From assembly GCA_002423245.1 (NCBI GenBank), contig DIVD01000024.1:31181-95180 (forward strand): DNA of 64,000 nt, given 5' to 3'. Positions 1-8,138 of the stretch are shown in pieces. Position 1 is the stretch's first letter. Each line of letters opens with the position of its first letter. This DNA is from Rhodobacteraceae bacterium UBA6141 (GTDB lineage Bacteria > Pseudomonadota > Alphaproteobacteria > Rhodobacterales > Rhodobacteraceae). The position numbers and the translations under genes were made by a program. The notes under the pieces are model-generated. The model searched no databases. It was given only the letters and a program-made list of their open reading frames with translations, and was not told the origin of the DNA.

Positions 1-948
1 GATGCCGTGCCGCCGGGCGACGGCGTAGTCGTTGAAGTCATGCGCGCCGGTGATCTTCACCGCGCCGGAGCCAAAGGCGGGGTCGGGATATTCGTCGGCG
101 ATGATCGGGATCAGGCGGCGATGCTCTTTCGGGCCGACCGGAATTTCGCACAGCTTGCCGACGATCGGCGCATAGCGCGCGTCCGAGGGATGCACCGCGA
201 CCGCGCCATCGCCCAGCATGGTTTCGGGCCGCGTGGTGGCGATGGAGATATAGTCGCGGATCTCGCGCAGCGTCACCGCGCCATCGGCATCGCGTTCGAC
301 ATATTCATAGGTCTCGCCGCCCGCGAGCGGATACTTGAAGTGCCACATATGGCCCGCGACCTCGATATTCTCGACCTCGAGGTCGGAAATCGCGGTCTCG
401 AAATGCGGATCCCAGTTCACCAGCCGCTTGCCGCGATAGATCAGGCCCTTGTCGTAAAGCTCCACGAACACCTTGATGACCGCCCGCTGGAAATGCGCGT
501 CCATCGTGAAGGCGTTGCGCTCCCAGTCGCAGGAGGCGCCAAGCCGCTTGAGCTGGTTGATGATGGTGCCGCCGGATTTCTCCTTCCACTCCCAGACCTT
601 CTGCAGAAAGGCTTCGCGGCCCATCTCGCGGCGGCCGGGTTGCTGCGCTTGCGCCAGCTCGCGCTCGACCACCATCTGCGTGGCGATCCCGGCATGGTCC
701 TGCCCCGGCTGCCAGAGCGTGTCGAACCCGCGCATCCGGTGCCAGCGCACCACGATGTCCTGCAGCGTGTTGTTGAAGGCATGCCCCATGTGCAGGCTGC
801 CGGTCACGTTCGGCGGCGGGATCATGATGCAGAATGGCGCTGCCCCCGGCCTGGCATTGGCGCCGGCGCGGAAGGCGCGCACCCGTTCCCACTCGGCATA
901 GAGCCGCGGCTCGGCCTCGGCGGCATTGAAGGTCTTTTCCATCGGCAT
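1..948 (-). CDS. valS: Valyl-tRNA synthetase, N-terminal part (cut by window edge)
   Basis: Charges tRNA-Val with valine in the cytoplasm. The reading frame entering from base 1 gives 316 N-terminal residues. The class I signature is visible as PPNVTGSLHMGH (about residues 45-56), followed by the WQPGQDHAGIATQ segment and the beginning of the CP1 editing region (IATTRPETMLGD). Start chosen at the ATG at 948 (MPMEKTF); in-frame ATGs at 969 and 942 are alternatives, and a GGGG run lies just upstream. The C-terminal two thirds, including KMSKS, lie outside the window. Family assignment is secure; only the exact start is uncertain. Confidence 0.95.
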   Translation of the reverse strand, partial: MPMEKTFNAAEAEPRLYAEWERVRAFRAGANARPGAAPFCIMIPPPNVTGSLHMGHAFNNTLQDIVVRWHRMRGFDTLWQPGQDHAGIATQMVVERELAQAQQPGRREMGREAFLQKVWEWKEKSGGTIINQLKRLGASCDWERNAFTMDAHFQRAVIKVFVELYDKGLIYRGKRLVNWDPHFETAISDLEVENIEVAGHMWHFKYPLAGGETYEYVERDADGAVTLREIRDYISIATTRPETMLGDGAVAVHPSDARYAPIVGKLCEIPVGPKEHRRLIPIIADEYPDPAFGSGAVKITGAHDFNDYAVARRHGI

Positions 949-1056
949 CGGTTGCACCCCGTCTTGCATGCGAGGTGTTTAGCCGCCAGGCGCCGCAAGG
1001 GAAAGGCCGGAGCCGCGGGGCGCGTCACTGCGCCGGATAGAGGTTCGCCCAGCGCG

Positions 1057-1383
1057 TCAGAACAGTTTCGCGATGAACCCCACCGCCAGCCTGACAATCC
1101 AGGCCCAGGCCAGCAAGCCGCCGATCACGACCGGAACCAGCCACCAGCCCGAGGGCGCGTCGCCGCCCCTGTCGGCAGTTGCAAGCCGCACTGCCGGTCG
1201 TCGCTCTGCCCGGTTTCCACCAACCTGTTCCGCACCGGCCAAGCGGCGCGGTGCGGCGATCATTGACGCGGCGAGCGTTGACGCTGCCTGCGTTGACGCG
1301 GCCTGCGTTGACGCTGCCTGCGTTGACGCTGCATGTGGCGACCGACCGGATATGAAGGTCGGTTTCACCTCGATATTGCCCAT
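1057..1383 (-). CDS. Small single-pass membrane protein with TQAAS repeats
   Basis: 108 residues, not recognised. The N-terminal third contains a TQAAS-type pentapeptide repeated about five times (roughly residues 16-40), then a basic, low-complexity linker, then one strong hydrophobic segment (about residues 80-104) near the C-terminus, so it resembles a tail-anchored membrane protein. The ATG at 1383 was chosen because GGGGGA sits six bases upstream; an ATG at 1404 would add seven residues. It lies just upstream of valS on the same strand and could be co-transcribed. The coding repeat is a 15-bp tandem DNA repeat. Coding status is likely but no function can be given. Confidence 0.55.
   Translation of the reverse strand: MGNIEVKPTFISGRSPHAASTQAASTQAASTQAASTLAASMIAAPRRLAGAEQVGGNRAERRPAVRLATADRGGDAPSGWWLVPVVIGGLLAWAWIVRLAVGFIAKLF
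1263..1337. repeat. 15-bp tandem repeat, five units
   Basis: Five consecutive 15-bp units with TTGACGC starting at 1263, 1278, 1293, 1308 and 1323. Units differ at one or two positions. Because 15 is a multiple of three the array stays in frame and encodes the TQAAS-like repeats of the small membrane protein. Confidence 0.9.
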
Positions 1384-1489
1384 GTTGAGTCCCCCGCGCA
1401 GCACGCTTGTCGGAAAACCGGGGCGGCGTCATCCTGTCTAAAAGGACAGGTCCGGCTTCATCGCGCCCGGGGTTTCAGGGGAACTGCGG

Positions 1490-1957
1490 TCACACGGCGC
1501 GATCCATCTTGGTGGACAGGTGGATCAGGCTTTCCGACGATTTCACGCCCGTCATCTCGCCGATCTGGTCCAGCACCGCATCCAGCACCGCCGTCGAGGG
1601 CGCCGCGATCTGCAGCAGCAGATCGACCCGGCCCGAGGTGGTGTGCACCCGCTCGATCTCGGGGATCGCCTTCAGCCGCGTCAGGATCGCGGGCTGCGCG
1701 CGCGGCTCGATCGTCAGCAGCACGGTCGCGCGAATCCGGCCCTGCCGCGCCGCCTCGCCCAGCTTGACGGTGTAGCCGGCGATCACGCCGCCGGTCTCCA
1801 GCCGCTCCAGCCGGGCCTGGATGGTGGACCGTGCCACCTTCAGCCGCCGCGCAAGCGTTGCCACGGAAATACGTGCATCGGCGCTGAGCAGCCCCAGCAG
1901 GGCGCGGTCGAGGTCATCCACGGGGCAGCCCTTCACTTTGAGCGGACGTTTCGTCAT
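1490..1957 (-). CDS. Lrp/AsnC family transcriptional regulator
   Basis: 155 residues, the usual Lrp/AsnC length. Residues about 12-65 form the winged helix-turn-helix (DDLDRALLGLLSADARIS, then VATLARRLKVARSTIQARL); the rest is the RAM ligand-binding domain, ending in LIHLSTKMDRAV. The ATG at 1957 starts MTKRPLKVKG directly before the HTH. It is divergent from the decarboxylase gene across 193 bp, the classic layout of an Lrp-type regulator controlling its neighbour in response to an amino acid. Regulation of the decarboxylase by ornithine or lysine is inference. Confidence 0.9.
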   Translation of the reverse strand: MTKRPLKVKGCPVDDLDRALLGLLSADARISVATLARRLKVARSTIQARLERLETGGVIAGYTVKLGEAARQGRIRATVLLTIEPRAQPAILTRLKAIPEIERVHTTSGRVDLLLQIAAPSTAVLDAVLDQIGEMTGVKSSESLIHLSTKMDRAV

Positions 1958-2070
1958 AATAACGACCTGGCGACGCAAATCTACTCTTTTGATCGGTGAA
2001 GTTGTGCCCCATATCGCGCAGACTTCGTTTTCAGGAAAAGGGCGGCTCATACGCACCTGGCCTGGTTTGG

Positions 2071-2099
2071 TTGAACGCGTAAGCGTCCCGAACTGGTAT
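2071..2099 (+). promoter_or_regulatory. Possible promoter of the decarboxylase gene
   Basis: TTGAAC at 2071-2076 and TGGTAT at 2094-2099 are separated by 17 bases, 52 bases before the ATG at 2151. The -10 match is moderate. The region is shared with the divergent Lrp-type gene and may also hold its operator. Confidence 0.3.
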
Positions 2100-2150
2100 T
2101 CCAGGGCTGGGGAAGGCTGCGCTCTGTTGGCACATGAAGGGGACAGGCCG

Positions 2151-3293
2151 ATGGGGCTCTCGAAAACGATCTGGACGAATCCGTCCGAATTCCTCCGCGC
2201 GCAGAAGCCGGAAAATCCGGTGATGTTCTTTGCACCCACGGTCCTGCAGGCGACCGCGCGGCGCTTCATCGCGGGCTTTCCGGGCCTCGTGACCTATGCG
2301 GTCAAGTCGAACCCGGACGAGATGGTGGTGCAGAACCTCGTCGCCGCCGGCATCCGCGGCTTCGATGTCGCCTCGCCGCATGAGATCGACATGATCCGCC
2401 GGCTCGCGCCGGGGGCGGCGCTGCACTACAACAACCCGGTGCGCGCGCGGGCCGAGATCGCCCATGCCGTCGCCGCCAATGTCCGGTCCTGGTCGGTGGA
2501 CAGCCATTCCGAGCTGGCGAAGCTGATCGAGATGGTCCCGGCGGAGGGCTGCGAGATCTCGGTGCGCTACAAGCTGCCGGTGGCGGGCGCCGCCTACAAC
2601 TTCGGCGCCAAGTTCGGCGCCACGGTCGAGCTTGCCGCCGAGCTGCTGGCAAGGGTCGCCGCGGCGGGCTTCGTGCCCTCGCTGACCTTCCACCCCGGCA
2701 CCCAGTGCACCGACCCGATGGCATGGGACGCCTATATCCGCGCGGGCGCAGGGATCTGCGCGATGGCGGGTGTCAGGGCGGCGCGGCTGAACGTCGGCGG
2801 CGGCTTCCCCTCGCACCGGCTGAACGAGGTGATGCCGCAGCTCGAGGCGACCTTCGCGCTGATCGACCGCGTGGCGACCGAGGCCTTCGGCGCCGACCGC
2901 CCGGCACTGGTGTGCGAGCCGGGCCGCGGCCTTGTCGCCGATGCCTTCACGCTGGCCGCCAAGGTGAAGGCGGTGCGCGACGACGCGCATGTGTTCATCA
3001 ACGATGGCGTCTATGGCGCGCTGACCGAACTGCCGATGATCGGCGTGATCGACCGGACCGAGGTGATCTCGCCCGAGGGGATCCGGCGCGACGGGCCGCG
3101 GCGCGAGCGCATCGTCTTCGGCCCCACCTGCGATTCGGTGGACCGGCTGCCGGGCGAGCTGTCGCTGCCGGGCGACCTGCAGGAGGGCGACTACCTCGTC
3201 TTCCACGGCATGGGCGCCTATTCGACCGCGACCAACACCCGCTTCAACGGGTTCGGCGACGTGCTGCTGGCCACCGTGCTGTCGCTGCGCTGA
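2151..3293 (+). CDS. Ornithine/lysine decarboxylase-like PLP enzyme (fold type III)
   Basis: 380 residues, typical of the eukaryote-type ornithine decarboxylase family, cytoplasmic, expected to decarboxylate ornithine (to putrescine) or lysine. The PLP lysine is in TYAVKSNPDE (K52), the phosphate-binding glycine loop is LNVGGGFPSHR, CEPGRGLVADA is the family motif, and the C-terminal active-site cysteine is in GPTCDSVD. ATG at 2151 follows AAGGGGAC, a good ribosome site; the frame is open further upstream but without homology. Ornithine versus lysine specificity cannot be read from the sequence. Confidence 0.88.
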   Translation: MGLSKTIWTNPSEFLRAQKPENPVMFFAPTVLQATARRFIAGFPGLVTYAVKSNPDEMVVQNLVAAGIRGFDVASPHEIDMIRRLAPGAALHYNNPVRARAEIAHAVAANVRSWSVDSHSELAKLIEMVPAEGCEISVRYKLPVAGAAYNFGAKFGATVELAAELLARVAAAGFVPSLTFHPGTQCTDPMAWDAYIRAGAGICAMAGVRAARLNVGGGFPSHRLNEVMPQLEATFALIDRVATEAFGADRPALVCEPGRGLVADAFTLAAKVKAVRDDAHVFINDGVYGALTELPMIGVIDRTEVISPEGIRRDGPRRERIVFGPTCDSVDRLPGELSLPGDLQEGDYLVFHGMGAYSTATNTRFNGFGDVLLATVLSLR

Positions 3294-3483
3294 GCTGCCG
3301 CACAGGGGCAAGGCATGCAGGCGGGCGAGCGCATCGCCCGCCTTTCGCCTGCCCGGCAGGCACCCGCGCCCTCTGTGCAGATCGGGCGGCGCTTTTGTGC
3401 GGGCGGGTACGGAACCTGCATCTTTCGTAGCGACTATATTCTTGAACGGGTGGGGCGGGACCGGCAGCATGACGGCCATGCCC

Positions 3484-3531
3484 GCACCGGCAGACGCACC
3501 GGCAGACTCACGGGCAGACGCACGGGCTTCG
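3484..3531. repeat. 12-bp tandem repeat, about four units
   Basis: GCACCGGCAGAC occurs twice in a row (3484-3507), followed by two degenerate units ending near 3531. It lies in the 282-bp stretch between the decarboxylase and the DUF2235 gene, where I see no other gene. Confidence 0.75.
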
Positions 3532-3575
3532 CAATGGGCGGGTCCGGTCTTGGGGACAGGAGGCGAAGGGGCAAG

Positions 3576-4676
3576 GTGAGGCGGCTTCGGGACAGGCTTC
3601 TCAACCTCCTGGGCCTCGGCCCGCGCGTCGAAAGCACGCAGCGGGCCGCGCCCGCCGGTCCGGTGCGCCCGCGTTATGATCATGTGATCCTGCTCGATGG
3701 CACGATGTCCTCGCTCGAGCCGGGCGAGGAAACCAATGTCGGGCTGATCTGGAAGCTATTGCGCGACATGCCGCGCGATCCGGCCGCTGCCCATCAGCAG
3801 ATGGTCCATTACGAGGCCGGCGTGCAATGGCAGACCTGGCGGCGCTTCGGCGATGTGGCGCTGGGGCGCGGCCTCGACCGGCAGATCCGCCGCGCCTATG
3901 GCTGGCTGGCCACGCGCTACCGCCCCGGTGACCGGATTTTCCTGATCGGCTATTCGCGCGGCGCCTATGCGGTGCGCTCGCTGGCGGGGGTGATCGACGG
4001 CGTCGGCCTGCTGCGCCATGACGAGGCGACGGAGCGCAACATCCGCCAGGCCTTCCGCCACTATGAACTGTCGCCGGGCAGCCCTGCCGCCCGCACCTTC
4101 GCTGCGCTGACCTGCCACGCCTCGGCAGAGGTGGAGATGGTCGGCGTCTTCGACACGGTGAAGGCGCTTGGCCTGCGGCTGCCGCTGCTGTGGATGCTGA
4201 CCGAGCCGCGGCACGCATTCCACAGCCACCAGCTTGGCCCGGCGATCCGCCACGGCTTTCAGGCCCTCGCGCTGGATGAAACGCGGGCGGTGTTCACGCC
4301 GGTGATGTGGACCTGCCCCGAGGGCTGGACCGGGCGGGTGGAGCAGATGTGGTTCCGCGGTGCGCATGGCGATGTCGGTGGCCAGCTTGGCGGCTTTCAC
4401 GCGGCGCGGGGCCTGTCGAACATCCCGCTGGTCTGGATGCTGTCCGAGGCCGAGCGCTGCGGCCTGATGCTGCCCGAGGGCTGGCGCGCGCGCTTTCCGA
4501 TGGACCCCGAGGCGCCCAGCGTCGGCTGCTGGCGCGGCATCGGCAAGCTGTTCATCCTGCGCAGCCCGCGCAGGGTGGGCGCGGACCCCTCTGAACGCCT
4601 GCACCCGACCGCGCAGCTTTCCCCCCGCGCGCGCCGCCTGCGCCTGCCCGGCGCCGTGAGCCACGCGGCGGAATAG
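3576..4676 (+). CDS. DUF2235 alpha/beta hydrolase (Tle1-like phospholipase domain)
   Basis: 366 residues from the GTG at 3576, which has AGGAGGCGAAGGGG upstream; an ATG at 3534 is in frame but has no ribosome site. Family hallmarks: HVILLDGT near the N-terminus (residues 36-43), the serine elbow LIGYSRGAYA (S128), an acid in GVFDTVKAL (D193), and the histidine in FRGAHGDVGGQL (H264), so the catalytic triad looks complete. DUF2235 proteins include type VI secretion phospholipase effectors and stand-alone hydrolases of unknown substrate. No secretion genes or signal peptide are near, so a cytoplasmic hydrolase is more likely here. Substrate unknown. Confidence 0.82.
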   Translation: MRRLRDRLLNLLGLGPRVESTQRAAPAGPVRPRYDHVILLDGTMSSLEPGEETNVGLIWKLLRDMPRDPAAAHQQMVHYEAGVQWQTWRRFGDVALGRGLDRQIRRAYGWLATRYRPGDRIFLIGYSRGAYAVRSLAGVIDGVGLLRHDEATERNIRQAFRHYELSPGSPAARTFAALTCHASAEVEMVGVFDTVKALGLRLPLLWMLTEPRHAFHSHQLGPAIRHGFQALALDETRAVFTPVMWTCPEGWTGRVEQMWFRGAHGDVGGQLGGFHAARGLSNIPLVWMLSEAERCGLMLPEGWRARFPMDPEAPSVGCWRGIGKLFILRSPRRVGADPSERLHPTAQLSPRARRLRLPGAVSHAAE

Positions 4677-4768
4677 GGGCTGACGGGCCGCCCATCCTGA
4701 TCTGTGTCACCGCAGGCGCGCCCAACGCCCGGCCGGCGCCCCCTCCGGGCTCGGCGGTGCAAAGGGGC

Positions 4769-5635
4769 TCAGGCCACTTTTTCAAGCCCGGCATCGGCGG
4801 TGATGCCAAGTGCGCGGCACACGTCGCGGGTCAGTTGCGGGCGGTTCAGGGTGTAGAAATGCAGATCCGCCACCCCCTCGCGCAGCAGCCTCTCGCAAAG
4901 CCCGGTGCAGATCTCGGTGGAGAGCAGCGCCTCGCGCCCCTCGCCGCGGGCGGCGGTGAACGCCTCGTCGAGCCATTGCGGAACCGTGGCGCCGCAGCGG
5001 GCGGCGAAGCGGCGGGTGCCCTCCCAGGACTCGATCGGCAGGATGCCGGGGATGATCGGCGCGGCGATTCCGGCGGCGGCGCAGGCATCGCGAAAGCGCA
5101 GGAAGGTGTCGGCCTCGAAGAAGAACTGGGTGATCGCGCTGCTGGCGCCCGCGTCGATCTTGCGCTTCAGCCAGGCCACGTCGGCGGCGCTGTCCGTCGC
5201 CTCGGGATGCGGCTCGGGATAGGCGCCGGCGCGCAGGGTGAAGCGGCCGGTGGCGGCCAGCGCCTCGATCAGCTCGACCGAGGAGGCAAAGCCTTCGGGA
5301 TGCGGGGTGAAGCGCGTCTGCCCCTTGGGCGGATCGCCGCGCAGGGCCACGATCTCGGTCACGCCGGCATCGGCGTAGGCTTGCGCGATCTCCAGCGTCT
5401 CGGCGCGGGTCGCGTCCACGCAGGTCAGATGCGCCGCGACGTTCAGGCCATAGTTCTTGCCGATCGTCGTCACCGCCTCATGGGTCAGCTTGCGGGTGGT
5501 GCCGCCGGCGCCATAGGTGACCGACACGAAGGACGGCTTCAGCGGCGCGAGCGCCTGCACCGTCTCCCACAGCCGGAAGGAGGCGTCGAGCGTCTGCGGC
5601 GGGAAGAATTCGAACGAGATGCGCGGCGTGGTCAT
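4769..5635 (-). CDS. metF: 5,10-methylenetetrahydrofolate reductase
   Basis: 288 residues, the normal bacterial MetF length. Reduces 5,10-methylene-THF to 5-methyl-THF with FAD, feeding methionine synthesis. Visible motifs: the N-terminal FEFFPP strand with the catalytic glutamate, FVSVTYGAGGT, ALRGDPP and ITQFFFEAD. It is divergent from a metR-type regulator 92 bp away, with a MetR-like box in between, so methionine/homocysteine control is likely. Confidence 0.96.
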   Translation of the reverse strand: MTTPRISFEFFPPQTLDASFRLWETVQALAPLKPSFVSVTYGAGGTTRKLTHEAVTTIGKNYGLNVAAHLTCVDATRAETLEIAQAYADAGVTEIVALRGDPPKGQTRFTPHPEGFASSVELIEALAATGRFTLRAGAYPEPHPEATDSAADVAWLKRKIDAGASSAITQFFFEADTFLRFRDACAAAGIAAPIIPGILPIESWEGTRRFAARCGATVPQWLDEAFTAARGEGREALLSTEICTGLCERLLREGVADLHFYTLNRPQLTRDVCRALGITADAGLEKVA

Positions 5636-5680
5636 GGATGAAATCCTCCTGTTGCTCCCCTTGTGCCACGATCTGCAAAG

Positions 5681-5693
5681 TGAGACAAATTCA
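5681..5693. promoter_or_regulatory. MetR-like operator between metF and metR
   Basis: TGAGACAAATTCA matches the enterobacterial MetR consensus TGAA-N5-TTCA in seven of the eight defined positions. It sits 45 bases before metF and 34 bases before metR, the expected place for a shared operator. Activity is inferred from position and sequence only. Confidence 0.6.
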
Positions 5694-5727
5694 TAATCCT
5701 AATGATGAACATGAGCCGGGCCGCATT

Positions 5728-6633
5728 ATGCATCTGGAGCTTCGCCACCTGCGCACCCTGAAGGCGATCCATGAGACGGGCGGGCTGGCCCGCGCCGCCG
5801 AGAGGCTGAACATCACCCAGTCGGCGCTGAGCCATCAGGTGAAGGGCATCGAGGGTCAGGCGGGGGTAGAGCTGTTCGTGCGCCGGTCCCGGCCGCTGAA
5901 GCTGTCGGCGGCGGGGCTGCGGATGCTGCGCGCCGCCGAACGCATCCTGCCCGAGATCGAGGCGCTGGAGGAGGAGTTTCGCGGCCTGCGCTCGGGCCGC
6001 GCGGGGCGGCTGCACATCGCCATCGAGTGCCATGCGTGTTTCGACTGGCTGTTTCCGGTGCTGGAGGAGTTCCGCCGCGCCTGGCCCGAGGTGGACGTGG
6101 ACATCCGCCCCGGCCTTGCCTTCGGCGCGCTGCCGGCGCTGATGCGCGAGGAGGTGGATCTGGTGATTTCCTCGGATCCCGAGGATCTGCCGGGGGCGGT
6201 GTTCCACCCGCTGTTCGACTATTCACCCACTTTCATAGCTTCGGCGCAGAACCCGTTGGCGCAGAAGGATTTCGTCATGGCGGACGATTTCCGCGACCAG
6301 ACGCTGATCACCTATCCCGTGGACCGCGCCCGCCTTGATGTCTTCGCGCAATTGCTGACGCCCGCGAAGGTGGAGCCGCGGGCGGTGCGGCAGGTGGAGC
6401 TGACCGCGGTGATCCTGATGCTGGTCGCCTCGAATCGCGGGGTGGCGGTGCTGCCGGACTGGGTGCTGCGCGAGGCGAGATATCAGCCCGACTATGTGAC
6501 GCGGCCCGTGACCGCGGCGGGGCTGACGCGGCGGCTTTATGCGGCGACGCGGGCTGTGGATGCGGCGCAGCCGTTCATGGCGCATGTGCTGCGGCTGGCG
6601 CGCACCGGGCCGGTGAAGTTGCAGCGGACCTGA
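5728..6633 (+). CDS. metR: LysR-family regulator MetR
   Basis: 301 residues. Residues 1-60 form the LysR winged HTH (HLELRHLRTLKAIHETGG, then LNITQSALSHQVKGIE); the rest is the periplasmic-binding-like co-inducer domain. The LELRHLRTLxAI start, ECHACFDWL and the overall pattern resemble MetR, which uses homocysteine as co-inducer. ATG at 5728 chosen because the HTH begins directly there; no strong ribosome site precedes it. Divergent from metF, which supports the MetR call over a generic LysR protein. Confidence 0.85.
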   Translation: MHLELRHLRTLKAIHETGGLARAAERLNITQSALSHQVKGIEGQAGVELFVRRSRPLKLSAAGLRMLRAAERILPEIEALEEEFRGLRSGRAGRLHIAIECHACFDWLFPVLEEFRRAWPEVDVDIRPGLAFGALPALMREEVDLVISSDPEDLPGAVFHPLFDYSPTFIASAQNPLAQKDFVMADDFRDQTLITYPVDRARLDVFAQLLTPAKVEPRAVRQVELTAVILMLVASNRGVAVLPDWVLREARYQPDYVTRPVTAAGLTRRLYAATRAVDAAQPFMAHVLRLARTGPVKLQRT

Positions 6634-6646
6634 GGCGGCCGGAAAG

Positions 6647-6701
6647 CCGGGGGGCTGTCTGCCCCCCGGAACCCCCCGAGGATATTTCCGCCAGCAAGAA
6701 G
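6647..6701 (-). repeat. Dispersed intergenic repeat, copy A
   Basis: On the minus strand it starts with TTCTTGCTGGCGGAAATATC (6681-6700) followed by a G-rich stretch and a perfect 9-bp stem (6647-6655 with 6661-6669) around a 5-base loop. Two more copies occur at 28463 and 43517. It lies in the 175-bp gap between metR and the transporter gene; the hairpin could also end metR transcription, though no T-run follows. Confidence 0.85.
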
Positions 6702-6808
6702 CCGGGAGTGGCGCCGTGGCGCTGGTCGCGATGGGTACAATTGCGCTGATGACGGGGGCGGCGGGCAGGATTATGCCTTGGGGGCGCCGCGAACCGCGAG
6801 AAAGACCG

Positions 6809-8065
6809 ATGACTGCTTCCTCCCCGTCTGCCGGCCCGTCGGCACCCCCGTCTGGCACCGCCTCTGGCTCTTCGCTGCCGAAGCCCGGCGCGGCGGGGGA
6901 TACCGTGTTCCCGATCCTGCTGGCGATCAGCCTGTGCCACATGCTCAACGATGTCATGCAGTCGTTGCTGGCGGCGCTCTATCCGATGCTGAAGACCGAT
7001 TTCGCGCTGGATTACTGGCAGATCGGGCTGCTGACCATGGCGTTCCAGTTCACCGCCTCGCTGCTGCAGCCGGCGATCGGGATCTTTACCGACAACCATC
7101 CGCAGCCCTGGTCGCTGCCGGTGGCGATGGGTTCGACCTTTTGCGGGCTCTTGCTGCTGGCCTTCGCGCCCGGCTATCCGCTGCTGCTGGCCGGGGCGGC
7201 GCTGATCGGGATCGGCTCGGCGATCTTCCATCCCGAATCCTCGCGCGTGGCGCGGATGGCCTCGGGCGGGCGGTTCGGGATGGCGCAATCGGTGTTCCAG
7301 GTCGGGGGCAATTTCGGCACCTCGCTGGGGCCGCTGCTGGCGGCGTTCATCGTGGTGCCGCTCGGGCGGCCGAGCGTGGCGCTGTTCTGCGTGCTGGCGC
7401 TGGCGGCGATGGTCATCCTCGGCCGGGTCGGGCGCTGGTACGGGCGCACGCTGGCGGCCGCCAGCAGGCGCAGGGCCGACCGCACCCTGCCGCTGCCGCG
7501 CCAAACGGTGATCCTGGCGCTGGTGGTGCTGGCCTTCCTGACCTTCACCAAGAACATCTACATGGCCAGCATCTCGAGCTATTACACCTTCTACCTGATC
7601 GAGACCTTCGGGATCGGAACCCAGCACTCGCAGCTGATGCTGTTCCTGTTCCTGGGCGCCGTTGCCGCGGGCACGGTGCTGGGCGGGCCGGTGGCCGACC
7701 GGTTCGGACCGATGCCGGTGATCTGGGTGTCGATCCTGGGGGTGCTGCCCTTCACGCTGGCGCTGCCGCATGTCGGGCTGGTCGGCAGCGGCGTGCTGTC
7801 GGTCTGCATCGGGCTGATCCTCGCCTCGGCCTTCTCGGCGATCGTGGTCTTCGCGCAGGAACTGGTGCCGGGCCGGGTGGGGATGGTGGCGGGCATCTTC
7901 TTCGGCTTCTCCTTCGGCATGGGCGGCATCGCGGCCGCGGTGCTGGGGCTTCTGGCCGACAGCCACGGCATCCGCTTTGTCTATCTGATCTGCTCGGGCC
8001 TGCCGGCGCTTGGCATCCTGACGATCCTGCTGCCGCGGCGCAGCGCCTTCGTGCGGGCGGGCTAG
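6809..8065 (+). CDS. MFS transporter, fosmidomycin-resistance (Fsr) family
   Basis: 418 residues with about 12 hydrophobic segments, an inner-membrane exporter. The N-terminal 30 residues are Ser/Pro/Gly-rich and probably cytoplasmic. Fsr-like features are CHMLNDVMQSLLAALYP in TM1, the motif IFHPESSRVARMASGGRFG, and the long FQVGGNFGTSLGPLLAA segment. ATG at 6809 follows GAGAAAG. Fsr proteins export fosmidomycin and some other small compounds; the natural substrate here is unknown. Transcribed in the same direction as the next gene, with 73 bp between them. Confidence 0.85.
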   Translation: MTASSPSAGPSAPPSGTASGSSLPKPGAAGDTVFPILLAISLCHMLNDVMQSLLAALYPMLKTDFALDYWQIGLLTMAFQFTASLLQPAIGIFTDNHPQPWSLPVAMGSTFCGLLLLAFAPGYPLLLAGAALIGIGSAIFHPESSRVARMASGGRFGMAQSVFQVGGNFGTSLGPLLAAFIVVPLGRPSVALFCVLALAAMVILGRVGRWYGRTLAAASRRRADRTLPLPRQTVILALVVLAFLTFTKNIYMASISSYYTFYLIETFGIGTQHSQLMLFLFLGAVAAGTVLGGPVADRFGPMPVIWVSILGVLPFTLALPHVGLVGSGVLSVCIGLILASAFSAIVVFAQELVPGRVGMVAGIFFGFSFGMGGIAAAVLGLLADSHGIRFVYLICSGLPALGILTILLPRRSAFVRAG

Positions 8066-8138
8066 CCTCGCGGCAGGGCCTTTCCTTTCGCCGCGCCCGC
8101 TTGTATAGCACCGCGCTTGAACAAGGGAGCCTTCCGGC

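Noticed and set aside
1958..2150. speF-type RNA leader before the decarboxylase gene
   Set aside because: Known speF leaders are several hundred bases long with a characteristic long stem; this gap is 193 bases and shared with a divergent gene, and I see no such stem.
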